Assembly (NCBI RefSeq): GCF_001273845.1
Contig: NZ_JHBW01000086.1
Coordinates: forward strand, 1-64,000
From: Leucobacter musarum subsp. musarum
GTDB taxonomy: Bacteria; Actinomycetota; Actinomycetes; Actinomycetales; Microbacteriaceae
Length of the DNA stretch: 64,000 bases
Reading direction: 5' to 3'
A program made the translations under genes and the position numbers. Below, piece after piece: positions 1 through 7,532 of the stretch. The notes beneath the pieces are model-generated. The model had not been told where the DNA came from. It did no database searches and was given only the letters and a program-made list of their open reading frames with translations. Position 1 is the first letter of the stretch. Every line of letters begins with the position of its first letter.

Positions 1-180
1 TAAACGTGCATCAGACCCTTTGCAAAGGAATCCACCGTTGGTGTTGCGGAACTGGTTGAAGTTTTCTTCTTCGGAGACGATGGTGCGGCCCATGTAAATG
101 TTGCGGCCCGAAGGCTCGGGGAATCGACGGCGGCAAAGGCTAAGGCGGTCGCGACTGCAGTTGCAGCTGCATACTATTAC

Positions 181-396
181 GTGGCAGACGAGCCGGCAGT
201 GTCGGTTGAGCTTATTCGTGCAGAGTGCCTCCGCCTGAAGTGCTATGACAGAAAGAACTTCTTCGCTCATATGGGTGCGGCTGCGGGAACGGTGCTGTCC
301 GGTACGGGTAGCAACCGTGTCCTGCGAATCAAACCCGGCGAGATTGAATCCGCGCTGCGCGCCGTCGTGGGTGTTGCTCGCGGAAATGGGGAGTGA
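181..396 (+). CDS. Small protein with winged-helix-like C-terminus, first gene of a HEPN-associated pair; possibly 5'-truncated
   Basis: From the first usable start (GTG 181) this gives 71 residues, but the same frame is open back to a TAA at 1-3, and the upstream codons (4-180) read as plausible protein with no ATG, GTG or TTG among them. So either a short gene starts at 181, or the 5' part of a longer gene has been lost or interrupted by the TAA. Residues 20-64 look like a small winged-helix domain: a basic Arg/Lys stretch, an aromatic NFFAHM segment, a Gly-Thr-Gly turn and a final Leu-Arg-Ile strand. The stop overlaps the start of the next gene (GTGA, 393-396), so the two are probably translated together. 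I do not recognise a named family; a DNA-binding or partner role is a guess. Confidence 0.5.
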   Translation: MADEPAVSVELIRAECLRLKCYDRKNFFAHMGAAAGTVLSGTGSNRVLRIKPGEIESALRAVVGVARGNGE

Positions 397-1184
397 ACTA
401 CTTGGCGCAACTCTTAGAACTTGCAACGATCGAGCAGGGGTTGACTTCTGCGGGAGTCCCTGCCGAACTTGCTTCGGAGGCCTTGAGTGCATTTGTTGCA
501 GCGAAGCGTAAGTTCCATCTTGGTGACTTTCGCCCGAACGCAGTCGAAGGTGGTCGCTTCTCCGAAGCAGTGCTGCGGATCTTGGAATGGCAGACGTGCG
601 GGACCTACACGCCCCTGGCGGACCCCAAGTTCAAAGCTGATGGGGTGATTGTCAAACTCGGCCAACTGTCGTTAGGGTCTTTCCCGGAAAGCGTCAGGCT
701 CCATCTGCCGCGTGCTATTCGCATCGTTTATGACATTAGGAACAAGCGAAATACTGCACACCTGAGCGATGGTATTGATCCGAACTTGCAGGACGCCACG
801 CTTGTGATTGCCAATCTCGATTGGATCCTGGCGGAGCTCGTGCGCTTGTATCACAATGTGTCTGCAAGTGAGGCGCAAGACATCATCGAGGCGCTCGTTC
901 GACGTGAAGTTCCCATGATTCAAGTATTCGACGGCAAGCCTCGAATATTGAAAAAAGTCAGCCACAACGATCATCTGTTAGTGCTCTTATATTGGTGGGG
1001 CGATCGACCAATTGATCGAAAAGTCCTCAGCTCATGGCTTCCCGTAAATCTGCGCAAAAATGCAAGCCGTACTCTCCGATCTTTACATGATTGCTACTTC
1101 ATCACGCTCACCGATGATGCAGCGCATATCACGCAATTGGGCCTACGTTCTGTGGAAGAACGCAGACTGATTGAAGCACTCTAG
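393..1184 (+). CDS. HEPN-like protein with C-terminal winged-helix-like domain (candidate defence/RNase protein)
   Basis: 263 residues, GTG start overlapping the stop of the preceding gene. Residues about 100-160 form a helical region with R116-N117 and H123 in an R-N-x5-H arrangement, the signature of many HEPN ribonuclease domains (R-N-x4-6-H, known from toxins, Abi proteins and CRISPR nucleases). Residues about 187-258 look like a winged-helix domain, with hydrophobic helices, a basic RKNASRTLRSLHD helix and a wing rich in Thr/Asp. Residues 1-90 are helical and charged. No signal peptide or membrane segment is visible. A HEPN protein beside a small wHTH-like protein in low-GC DNA fits a phage-defence or toxin-type cassette, but no such function is established. 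The HEPN call rests on a motif and helix pattern seen by eye. Confidence 0.65.
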   Translation: MNYLAQLLELATIEQGLTSAGVPAELASEALSAFVAAKRKFHLGDFRPNAVEGGRFSEAVLRILEWQTCGTYTPLADPKFKADGVIVKLGQLSLGSFPESVRLHLPRAIRIVYDIRNKRNTAHLSDGIDPNLQDATLVIANLDWILAELVRLYHNVSASEAQDIIEALVRREVPMIQVFDGKPRILKKVSHNDHLLVLLYWWGDRPIDRKVLSSWLPVNLRKNASRTLRSLHDCYFITLTDDAAHITQLGLRSVEERRLIEAL

Positions 1185-1557
1185 CTTTATTGAACTGCGC
1201 TGTGAGTCTTGGCAGCTCGTGCTCAATCCGAAGCGGCGAAACTCTCCCTGGCTTGTCTAATCCCTATAGGAGCGTGCTTATTTGTCCGTTGGAAATAGGG
1301 GAAATGGAAGCGCCAGGTGGTGGTGGAGCCTTGCTTTAGCTTCCTTCCATGGCGCGTAGAAGTCGAAGCTTTTGGGAGTGGAGTTCGATTCCCGAGGCCC
1401 GCGCCTCATTCGCGACAAATGGGGACGTGGCCCTCATTATATTGAAATCGGCAGGTCGAACTAACTCAAGATTTTCGTTATGTCAATACGAAGCACTGTG
1501 CGTTCTTGTGACTCTGTTTAGCCGCGTGAGGGTGGAGTCTCATCGATTAGCTATGCG
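1185..1557. other. Intergenic stretch without a supported gene
   Basis: About 370 bases between the end of the HEPN-like gene and the 3' end of the opposing membrane-protein gene. Short open frames exist, but none has a convincing start, ribosome site or protein-like composition. A TTCGATT sequence near 1383 resembles a tRNA T-loop, but its flanks do not pair. I see no clear terminator. Confidence 0.5.
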
Positions 1558-2439
1558 CTACCACAGGCTGCGAGACTTTCCGGACCGCCATTGCCACCAC
1601 AATTCGGCTTTGCGTCGCCTTGGATGTCCCGGCTGCAAGTCCTGGAGCAGCAGGAAAGTGCGGTGGTCAAACTCCTCGATTCGGGATTCGAATGTGCCGT
1701 CCTCTATTGCACCATTTATGTCATCGCGAAGCCGTTGATCATACGTAGCGCCTGCCGCCTTGGACGCTGTCGTGCGCTGGACGCTCTCGGCTTCCTCCGC
1801 CATCGTTTTTACTTCGCTGCTGTTCAGGCCACTCTCCTTCAGCTTGCCATTCACCTCCCTCACCCACTGCATGCCCTTGCTGTCGGCAAAATGAACAGAA
1901 GTACCGGGGTAGGGGGGCGTATAGAGCAAGCTGCAACCGGCCGCCGACAAGTGATAGGTGCGTTTCGAAGAGCCGCCGAGAGTCTCATAAAAACCCAAGG
2001 TGAGGTCCGCCTTGATGTATTCGCTGCTCACGAGGGCAATGTGGTTGATTGGGTGATCAGAGCGATTCTCTACGACTAGGTTGATGCCCCAACAGCGATC
2101 CGTGCGTTCGAGCGAAAAGTCCGCGACATACTCTTCGATGGAGAGAGTGAGGAATGGTGATTTGTGCACGGGGCACTCCTCAAGCCACCACCAAATAGCC
2201 TCAGCCTGACCGCGGTATCTCTCATTCTGGGATTCTCGCTCGATGCTCGCGTCGCGCTTTCTTTCCCTCAATACCGAATCGATCGAAAAAAGTAATGAGG
2301 CGAAGACGGCGCCGAGCGTTCCAATGGCGGTCAGGTCCGCGGATCGAGTTTTGATTTGGCCAAAAATCAGAACCATTGCAGTCAGGACGACCACGGTGGC
2401 ACCGATGAAGCCCGCGGCAATGAGGAATAGTTTTGTCAT
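1558..2439 (-). CDS. Hypothetical membrane protein with two N-terminal helices and a long cytoplasmic region
   Basis: 293 residues from the ATG at 2439. The frame is open further upstream, but MTKLFLIAAG begins directly with a membrane helix and is the natural start. Two transmembrane helices lie at about residues 3-26 and 36-58, joined by a short loop. A charged RERKRDASIERES stretch follows, then about 220 soluble residues with a beta-rich middle (residues about 110-175, aromatic and Cys/Ser/Thr-rich) and an acidic, helical C-terminal part. The layout (two helices near the N-terminus, soluble C-terminal body) is shared by many small-island membrane proteins of unknown role, including some effector proteins of defence cassettes. 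It faces the HEPN cassette and shares its low G+C. No family recognised. Confidence 0.6.
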   Translation of the reverse strand: MTKLFLIAAGFIGATVVVLTAMVLIFGQIKTRSADLTAIGTLGAVFASLLFSIDSVLRERKRDASIERESQNERYRGQAEAIWWWLEECPVHKSPFLTLSIEEYVADFSLERTDRCWGINLVVENRSDHPINHIALVSSEYIKADLTLGFYETLGGSSKRTYHLSAAGCSLLYTPPYPGTSVHFADSKGMQWVREVNGKLKESGLNSSEVKTMAEEAESVQRTTASKAAGATYDQRLRDDINGAIEDGTFESRIEEFDHRTFLLLQDLQPGHPRRRKAELWWQWRSGKSRSLW

Positions 2440-2508
2440 TGTGTGAAGTAGATTAACCCAGCTCGGGTTTTTGCTAAGTTCTGCCTGTCGGTTCGATATG
2501 TCCGTTTT

Positions 2509-2527
2509 GCAATACTGTATATATTGC
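2509..2527. promoter_or_regulatory. Inverted repeat upstream of the membrane-protein gene
   Basis: GCAATA, 7 bases, TATTGC: a perfect 6-base inverted repeat in a TA-rich patch about 70-90 bases upstream of the start at 2439. The central bases could supply a -10 element for the minus strand. Candidate operator or promoter; no regulator is identified. Confidence 0.35.
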
Positions 2528-2768
2528 GTTGAAATTGACGAAGGTATGCCGAACGGAAGTTTCCCGAGGTTCGCTTCAGATCTCCTACTAGATTCAGGCC
2601 TACGGTTTTGCAATGCAGGCTGCCTGTAACGCGGCGTCACATTCGCCGAAGGTGACACCGTGCAATCCCTACGATAAGTATTTGTTGCGATTCGCGATCA
2701 GCGTTGGTGATGCGAGGTGCCCGGTCGGGCGCCCGAGTCTCGGTCGCTCAGAATGCAAGGCAGGGCAG

Positions 2769-3641
2769 ATGACGGCGGAGAGCCTGGACGTTTCGCGCCC
2801 GGCGAGCGACCTTCGGCAGCCGGTTCGGGGCGACGCTCCGACGACGCCCGAATCGCGTGCACGGATCCGAACCCGCAAGCGCTTCCCGATCGGCTGGATC
2901 CTGCCGGTCGCCATCGTGCTCGTCTGGTTCGCGGCCTACCAGTTCCAGTGGATCAACCCGGTGCTGTTCTCGTCTCCAGTCGAGGTCGCTAAGGCCTTCT
3001 GGAGCGCGGTGCTCGACGGATCCTTCGTCACCAACCTCAGCGCGAGTGTCGGTCGCTGGCTGCTCGGTTTCGCGATCGGCGGTGCGCTGGGCCTCGCCGC
3101 CGGTGCGCTGACCGGGCTGTCGAAGGTATCGGAGCGGTTGCTCGATCCGTCATTCCAGATGCTCCGTACCGTGCCGATCATGGGACTGGTGCCGCTGTTC
3201 ATTCTCTGGTTCGGCCTGGGAGAGCCGCCGAAGGTGATCCTGATCGCCGTCGCGACCTTCTTCCAGATGTACATTCAGGTCTTCGCGGGCATCCGCAGCA
3301 TCGACCGCAAGCTGCTCGAAGTCGGCCGCGTCTACGAGCTCTCCACGTGGCAGACCCTGCGTCGCATCATCATCCCGGGGGCGATGCCGAGCATCCTCCA
3401 GGGCGTGCGGCTCGGGCTCGGGATCGCCTGGCTCGCACTGGTCATCGCCGAGCTCACGGGCGCGAACACCGGCATCGGCTACTGGATGCAGACCGGTCGC
3501 GAATACGTGCGCGTCGACATCGTGCTCGCCGCGCTGATCGTCTTCGCCGCCGTCGGCAAGATCGTCGACTCGCTCGTGCGGCTGCTCGAGCGCCGTCTGC
3601 TCGGCTGGCGCGACAACATCGAGAAAGACATGAACGCATGA
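2769..3641 (+). CDS. ABC transporter permease, SsuC/TauC/NrtB type
   Basis: 290 residues from ATG 2769, chosen because it follows an AAGGCAGGG-like ribosome site; the frame extends back to 2613 but that part is in lower-GC DNA and not protein-like. After a basic, disordered N-terminus (to about residue 45), about six membrane helices follow. Residues about 210-245 hold the permease signature loop that contacts the ATPase (ELSTWQTLRRIIIPGAMPS, the EAA loop). This is the membrane part of an importer for aliphatic sulfonates, taurine, nitrate or similar oxyanions; the exact substrate cannot be read from the sequence. It overlaps the ATPase gene by 4 bases (ATGA). Composition changes to normal chromosomal codon use at this gene. 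Confidence 0.88.
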   Translation: MTAESLDVSRPASDLRQPVRGDAPTTPESRARIRTRKRFPIGWILPVAIVLVWFAAYQFQWINPVLFSSPVEVAKAFWSAVLDGSFVTNLSASVGRWLLGFAIGGALGLAAGALTGLSKVSERLLDPSFQMLRTVPIMGLVPLFILWFGLGEPPKVILIAVATFFQMYIQVFAGIRSIDRKLLEVGRVYELSTWQTLRRIIIPGAMPSILQGVRLGLGIAWLALVIAELTGANTGIGYWMQTGREYVRVDIVLAALIVFAAVGKIVDSLVRLLERRLLGWRDNIEKDMNA

Positions 3642-4381
3642 GCAAGCAACTGCGCATCGAGCACGTATCGCGCGTGTTCGCAGGCACGAGCAGCGACGTC
3701 GTCGCACTCTCGGACGTCGACTTCACCGTCGATGCGGGGGAGTTCGTCGCACTCGTCGGACCCTCGGGCTGCGGCAAGTCGACCCTGCTGCGCGGCATCG
3801 CGGGGCTCGATACCGGGTTCACGGGCGCAATCCACGTGGGGGAGCGACGCGTCGTGGCCCCCAGTGTGGAGTGCGGTGTCGTCTTCCAAGAGCACCGGCT
3901 GCTGCCGTGGCTCAACGTGCGCGACAACATCCTGTTCGGCGTCACCGAGGGCCGCGAGGCCAAGAATGCGCGCGCTGACGAACTGCTCGCGCTCATGCAT
4001 CTCGAAGCCTTCGCCGACGCCTACCCGCATCAGCTCTCGGGCGGTATGGCGCAGCGCACCGCGATTGCTCGCGCCCTCGCACCTCGCCCCGAGGTGCTGC
4101 TGCTCGACGAGCCGTTCGGGGCACTGGATGCGTTCACGCGCGTCGAGATGCAGGAGGCGCTGCGCGAAGTGTGGCGCACGCAGAACACCACCGCGGTGCT
4201 CGTGACGCACGACATCGAAGAGGCCGTGGTGCTTGCGGATCGCGTGGTCGTCATGGCGCCCCGCCCCGGCCGCGTGCAGCACATCGAACAGATCGACCTG
4301 CCGCACCCTCGGGTGCGGGCGAACGCCGAGTTCGGTGCCTACCGCGCCGGTCTGCTCGCGCAGTTCGACCTCGTGCACTGA
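3638..4381 (+). CDS. ABC transporter ATP-binding protein, SsuB/TauB/NrtD type
   Basis: 247 residues, ATG overlapping the permease stop. All nucleotide-binding motifs are present: Walker A GPSGCGKST (about residues 43-51), a Q-loop (VVFQEHRLLPW), the signature LSGGMAQR, Walker B VLLLDEPFGALD and the switch His in LVTHDIEEA. Length and motif spacing are typical of the sulfonate/nitrate/taurine import family. The LPWLNVRDNI segment after the Q-loop is characteristic of this family rather than of amino-acid or sugar importers. It drives uptake with the permease upstream and the binding protein downstream. Confidence 0.92.
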   Translation: MSKQLRIEHVSRVFAGTSSDVVALSDVDFTVDAGEFVALVGPSGCGKSTLLRGIAGLDTGFTGAIHVGERRVVAPSVECGVVFQEHRLLPWLNVRDNILFGVTEGREAKNARADELLALMHLEAFADAYPHQLSGGMAQRTAIARALAPRPEVLLLDEPFGALDAFTRVEMQEALREVWRTQNTTAVLVTHDIEEAVVLADRVVVMAPRPGRVQHIEQIDLPHPRVRANAEFGAYRAGLLAQFDLVH

Positions 4382-4423
4382 ACCTTTCCCAGACCCACCA
4401 CCCCCAGTTCGAAGGAACCACTG

Positions 4424-5431
4424 ATGCAGACCTCCTCACGCATGCGCTTCGGCATGCTCGCCGCAGCCGCAGCGCTCGCCACCCTGCTCTCGGGCTGCGC
4501 CGGCGCAGCATCCGGCAGCAACGCCTCGGGCGATGACGCGAGCTCGATCGATCTGCCCCGTGTCTCGACCGTCGCTTCGTACCCCACGCTGCCGTCAGGT
4601 CTGAAGCAGGGCCTCTTCGACGATGCGTTCGGCGCAGACGCTTCGGGCATGCAGATCGATTACGTCGCTTCGGGCCCTGACGGGGTGCAGGCGCTTACCG
4701 GCGGCCACACCGACATCGTGATCGGCGGCTACGACCCCGGTGTGCTGCTCACCGGCGACGTGCGCATCCTCGCGCTCACCGAGGCGAGCCCCGAGACCCA
4801 CGCGGTGCTCGTCAAGCCGGGCTCAGACATCGCGAGCGTCGACGACCTGAAGGGCAAGACGGTCGGCGGCTTCCAGGCGACGCTGCCGCCGTTCCTGTCG
4901 CTGATGCTGGAGAAGGACGGGCGCGATCCTGACTTCATCAATTACATTCAGGTGCCCAACGACGGTGGGCTCGCGGCGCTGACCTCGGGCGCGATCGACG
5001 CCTGGTACACCTGGGATCCGTTCTTCGCGCAGGCGGAGCTGCAGGATCTCGCGAAGCCGATCGTCACGGGCGACGACTTCTTCCTGAACCCGATCGTCAT
5101 GCAGACGACCCAGAAGTACCTCGATGAGCACCCCGAATCGATCAAGGCGTTCATCGAGGGCTACATCGCCTCCACCGACTGGATCAATGCGAACCCGACC
5201 GAGGCGCGCGACTACATGGCTGAGGCCACGGGCATGACGAAGGAGGCGGCTGAGATCACCATCGACCGTCGCCACTACGAAGTGACGGTGCCCTCGGACA
5301 CCGACATCGACTGGATGAACCGCGTCGGTGAGCTGCAGCATGATTCGGGCCTCATCACGGGTGTGCCGGATCTCACCACCGTCATCACCTCTGACGTCAC
5401 GGCCGAGGCGCTCGCCGCGCAGCAGGGCTGA
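4424..5431 (+). CDS. ABC transporter substrate-binding lipoprotein, SsuA/NMT1-like
   Basis: 335 residues with a lipoprotein signal: basic N-terminus, Ala/Leu-rich core and lipobox LLSGC with Cys25. The mature part is an NMT1/THI5-like periplasmic-binding fold: an early VSTVASYPTLPSGL strand, the DDLKGKTVGGFQAT segment and the AWYTWDPF segment, all standard landmarks of SsuA/TauA/NrtA-like receptors. It starts 42 bases after the ATPase gene, behind a GAAGGA site. It captures the substrate outside the membrane and delivers it to the permease. Substrate class (sulfonate, taurine, nitrate, pyrimidine precursor) is not resolved. Confidence 0.9.
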   Translation: MQTSSRMRFGMLAAAAALATLLSGCAGAASGSNASGDDASSIDLPRVSTVASYPTLPSGLKQGLFDDAFGADASGMQIDYVASGPDGVQALTGGHTDIVIGGYDPGVLLTGDVRILALTEASPETHAVLVKPGSDIASVDDLKGKTVGGFQATLPPFLSLMLEKDGRDPDFINYIQVPNDGGLAALTSGAIDAWYTWDPFFAQAELQDLAKPIVTGDDFFLNPIVMQTTQKYLDEHPESIKAFIEGYIASTDWINANPTEARDYMAEATGMTKEAAEITIDRRHYEVTVPSDTDIDWMNRVGELQHDSGLITGVPDLTTVITSDVTAEALAAQQG

Positions 5432-5438
5432 CCTCGCG

Positions 5439-6926
5439 ATGAGCGGCCTCGACGGCCTCGACCGCCTCGAACGCGTTGTCGCGGATGACGCCGCAATGGT
5501 GGCGTATCCGTCGACCACGTGGACGCGTGCGGCGGCGCATGACGCGGCCGACGTGAGTCGCGATATGGGCGCGCACGCGGTGCACGCCGTGCGCGCAGCC
5601 GACGATGCGTCACTGTTCGCGGCCGACGACGTCGACGTCGTGATCATCGGGGCCGGTCAGGCCGGGCTCACCACCGCGGCGAAGCTGCGCCGCGAGGGGG
5701 TGGAGCGCGTGGTGCTCGTCGACCGGGCTCCGGAGGGGTTCGAAGGCCCGTGGGCGACGTGGGCACGGATGCGCACACTGCGCACCGCGAAAGAGCTGCA
5801 CGGACCCGACACCGGCATTCCCTCTGCGACCTTCCACAGCTGGTATCGCGCGCAGTACGGCGAACCCGAGTGGGATCATCTCGACCTCATTCCGCGTGAG
5901 CTCTGGATGGCCTACCTGCGCTGGATCACTCGCGTCTTCGATCTCACTGTGCGCAGCGGAACCGAAGTCACCGACGTCGTGCCGACCGCGACCGGTCTGG
6001 CGGTGCACCTCGACGAAGGGGGCACACGGTCGTCGGTCACCGCGCGCCGCGTCGTGGTCTGTACCGGCACCGACGGCATCGGCGGCCCGGTGCTGCCCGA
6101 GTGGACGCGCACGCTCTCACCGGAGCTCTGGCGCCACTCGTCGCACGATCTGCCGCTTCACCGGCTGAGCGGCGCCCGCGTGGCGGTGCTCGGCGCGGGG
6201 GCGAGCGCGTTCGACAACGCTGCGACCGCGCTTGAGGCCGGCGCGCAGGTCACGCAGTTCGTGCGCCGCGATCACCTGCCCACGGTCAACGGCCTGCGGT
6301 CGCTCGAGAATCGCGGCATCTTCCGGCACTTCGACGCGCTGCCCGATGCCGACCGGCTCGCGATCGGGCGTCGCACGCTGTCGCTCTCGGTGCCGCCGCC
6401 GCAGCACTCCGTGGCGCGCTGCACCGACTTCGATACCTTCGACCTGCGCTTCGGGTCTGCCTGGGAGTCGGTGCACGAACGCGGAGGCCGCGCAGTCGTC
6501 ATCCTGACGAGCGGTGCAGAAGAGGAATTCGACCTGCTGATCGCCGGCACCGGCTTCACCGTCGACCTGACCCGCGTGCCGTGGCTCGCGTCGCTGCGCG
6601 ACGGCATCGCGACCTGGGCGGATCGCGCCGACCTCGGCAGCGATTCGGCCGATGCGCGGCTGGGCCGGTACCCCTACCTCGGTCGAGGAATGACCGCGAC
6701 GCCGCGAACCCCCGAAGCCGAGAGCTGGGCGCACCGCGTGCACTTCCTCAACCAGGCCGCGCTCATCAGCGCGGGCCCGGCCGCGGTGGGAATCAATGCG
6801 CTGCCCGCCGGCAGCGACCATCTCGTCGCGGAACTCTGCCGCTCGCTCGTCGCGGAGGATGCCGAGCGGTTCACACAGGGGTTTCTCGACGACACCGTCG
6901 AACGTGTCGCGTTGACCGTGGTGTAG
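5439..6926 (+). CDS. FAD/NAD(P)-dependent flavoprotein monooxygenase co-transcribed with the ABC importer
   Basis: 495 residues from ATG 5439, 7 bases after the binding-protein stop, so almost certainly in the same operon. The frame opens at 5328 but that overlaps the upstream gene. Residues 1-65 are an unusual N-terminal region rich in Asp/Ala. An FAD-binding Rossmann motif VVIIGAGQAGL follows near residue 70, and an NADPH-binding motif VAVLGAGASAFD near residue 249, the two-dinucleotide layout of flavin-containing/Baeyer-Villiger-type monooxygenases. The fingerprint region around FVRRDHLP resembles ornithine-hydroxylase-like members. Coupling to an importer suggests that it oxidises the imported compound, perhaps to release sulfite or another nutrient. 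That role is inference. Confidence 0.8.
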   Translation: MSGLDGLDRLERVVADDAAMVAYPSTTWTRAAAHDAADVSRDMGAHAVHAVRAADDASLFAADDVDVVIIGAGQAGLTTAAKLRREGVERVVLVDRAPEGFEGPWATWARMRTLRTAKELHGPDTGIPSATFHSWYRAQYGEPEWDHLDLIPRELWMAYLRWITRVFDLTVRSGTEVTDVVPTATGLAVHLDEGGTRSSVTARRVVVCTGTDGIGGPVLPEWTRTLSPELWRHSSHDLPLHRLSGARVAVLGAGASAFDNAATALEAGAQVTQFVRRDHLPTVNGLRSLENRGIFRHFDALPDADRLAIGRRTLSLSVPPPQHSVARCTDFDTFDLRFGSAWESVHERGGRAVVILTSGAEEEFDLLIAGTGFTVDLTRVPWLASLRDGIATWADRADLGSDSADARLGRYPYLGRGMTATPRTPEAESWAHRVHFLNQAALISAGPAAVGINALPAGSDHLVAELCRSLVAEDAERFTQGFLDDTVERVALTVV

Positions 6927-6935
6927 CTCGCACGA

Positions 6936-7370
6936 CTACTCAGCTGTCGTGCCACCGATCTCGGTGGTGCAGTCGACGAACCCGGTGTCGCTCGACCGCT
7001 CGATGACGACGGTGCCGGCGACCGACACACGGCACGACACGGTGCGGATGTCGGTCGCCGAAGCGGGCAGCTGCACGATCAGTTGCACATGGTCGACATC
7101 GGAGCGGCGCTCCTCGGTGAACACGCGCTCGGCCGTTTCGGTGACGTCGTCATCGCCGACGATGTACCGCACGCTCATCGACTCGGCGGAGGCCGTCTGT
7201 GCCTCGAATACGAGGTCGCGCTGCACCGATGAGGAGTCTGCGGGGCCGCCGAACGCCCCGAACGCCCAGACCAGAAGCCAGATGGCGGCGATCACTGCAG
7301 CGGCTGCAAAAGCCCAGTCTCGTGGTCTGCGCACGAAGGGAGCGGGGAAGGACTGCGACTGCTGCGCCAT
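6936..7370 (-). CDS. Small membrane-anchored protein, DUF4307-like
   Basis: 144 residues from ATG 7370, behind a GGGGAG site at proper spacing; longer upstream starts lack one. A basic N-terminus leads into one membrane helix (about residues 19-41), then an extracellular beta-rich domain with two Cys (in VSCRVS and VDCTTE) that may form a disulfide. The layout matches the actinobacterial DUF4307 family (one helix plus a small outside domain); that assignment is from memory. Function unknown. It ends 9 bases from the end of the convergent monooxygenase gene. Confidence 0.65.
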   Translation of the reverse strand: MAQQSQSFPAPFVRRPRDWAFAAAAVIAAIWLLVWAFGAFGGPADSSSVQRDLVFEAQTASAESMSVRYIVGDDDVTETAERVFTEERRSDVDHVQLIVQLPASATDIRTVSCRVSVAGTVVIERSSDTGFVDCTTEIGGTTAE

Positions 7371-7520
7371 GGATCTCCCCTCGAATGCTTGAAACGCGAC
7401 ATCCCCAGCATTCCTGGTGCGCCGGGGAGTGAGCAACCCCGCTGGTGGGTCGGAACGCAAAGGTGCGCATGACCTCGACCGCATCAGCGCAACCCCGAGC
7501 GGCAGTGGCCGCCGGAACCC

Positions 7521-7526
7521 TACGAT
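7521..7526 (+). promoter_or_regulatory. -10 element placing transcription start at the photolyase ATG
   Basis: TACGAT ends 6 bases before the ATG at 7533 and there is no ribosome site between. Transcription would begin at or next to the A of the ATG, giving a leaderless mRNA. No clear -35 hexamer. Confidence 0.5.
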
Positions 7527-7532
7527 TGACGC

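Larger units (their letters stand above)
1..2700. other. Lower-G+C segment, probably acquired DNA
   Basis: By eye this stretch is much less GC-rich than everything after about 2.7 kb, and its genes use A/T-ending codons freely (ATT, AAA, GAT), whereas genes from 2769 on are strongly G/C-ending. It holds a two-gene cassette and a membrane-protein gene, none with a housekeeping function I recognise. No integrase, transposase, tRNA or terminal repeat is visible inside the window, so the left edge probably lies outside it. The right edge lies between about 2640 and 2769, just upstream of a normal chromosomal transport operon. The compositional shift is seen directly; horizontal origin is inference. 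Confidence 0.6.

Noticed and set aside
1376-1400. TTCGATT resembling a tRNA T-loop, a possible integration site next to the island
   Set aside because: The flanking five bases do not form the T-stem and no acceptor or anticodon stem can be found upstream.
1349-1738. A 129-codon plus-strand frame in the low-GC region
   Set aside because: No ribosome site, amino-acid composition random, and it overlaps the end of the membrane-protein gene.
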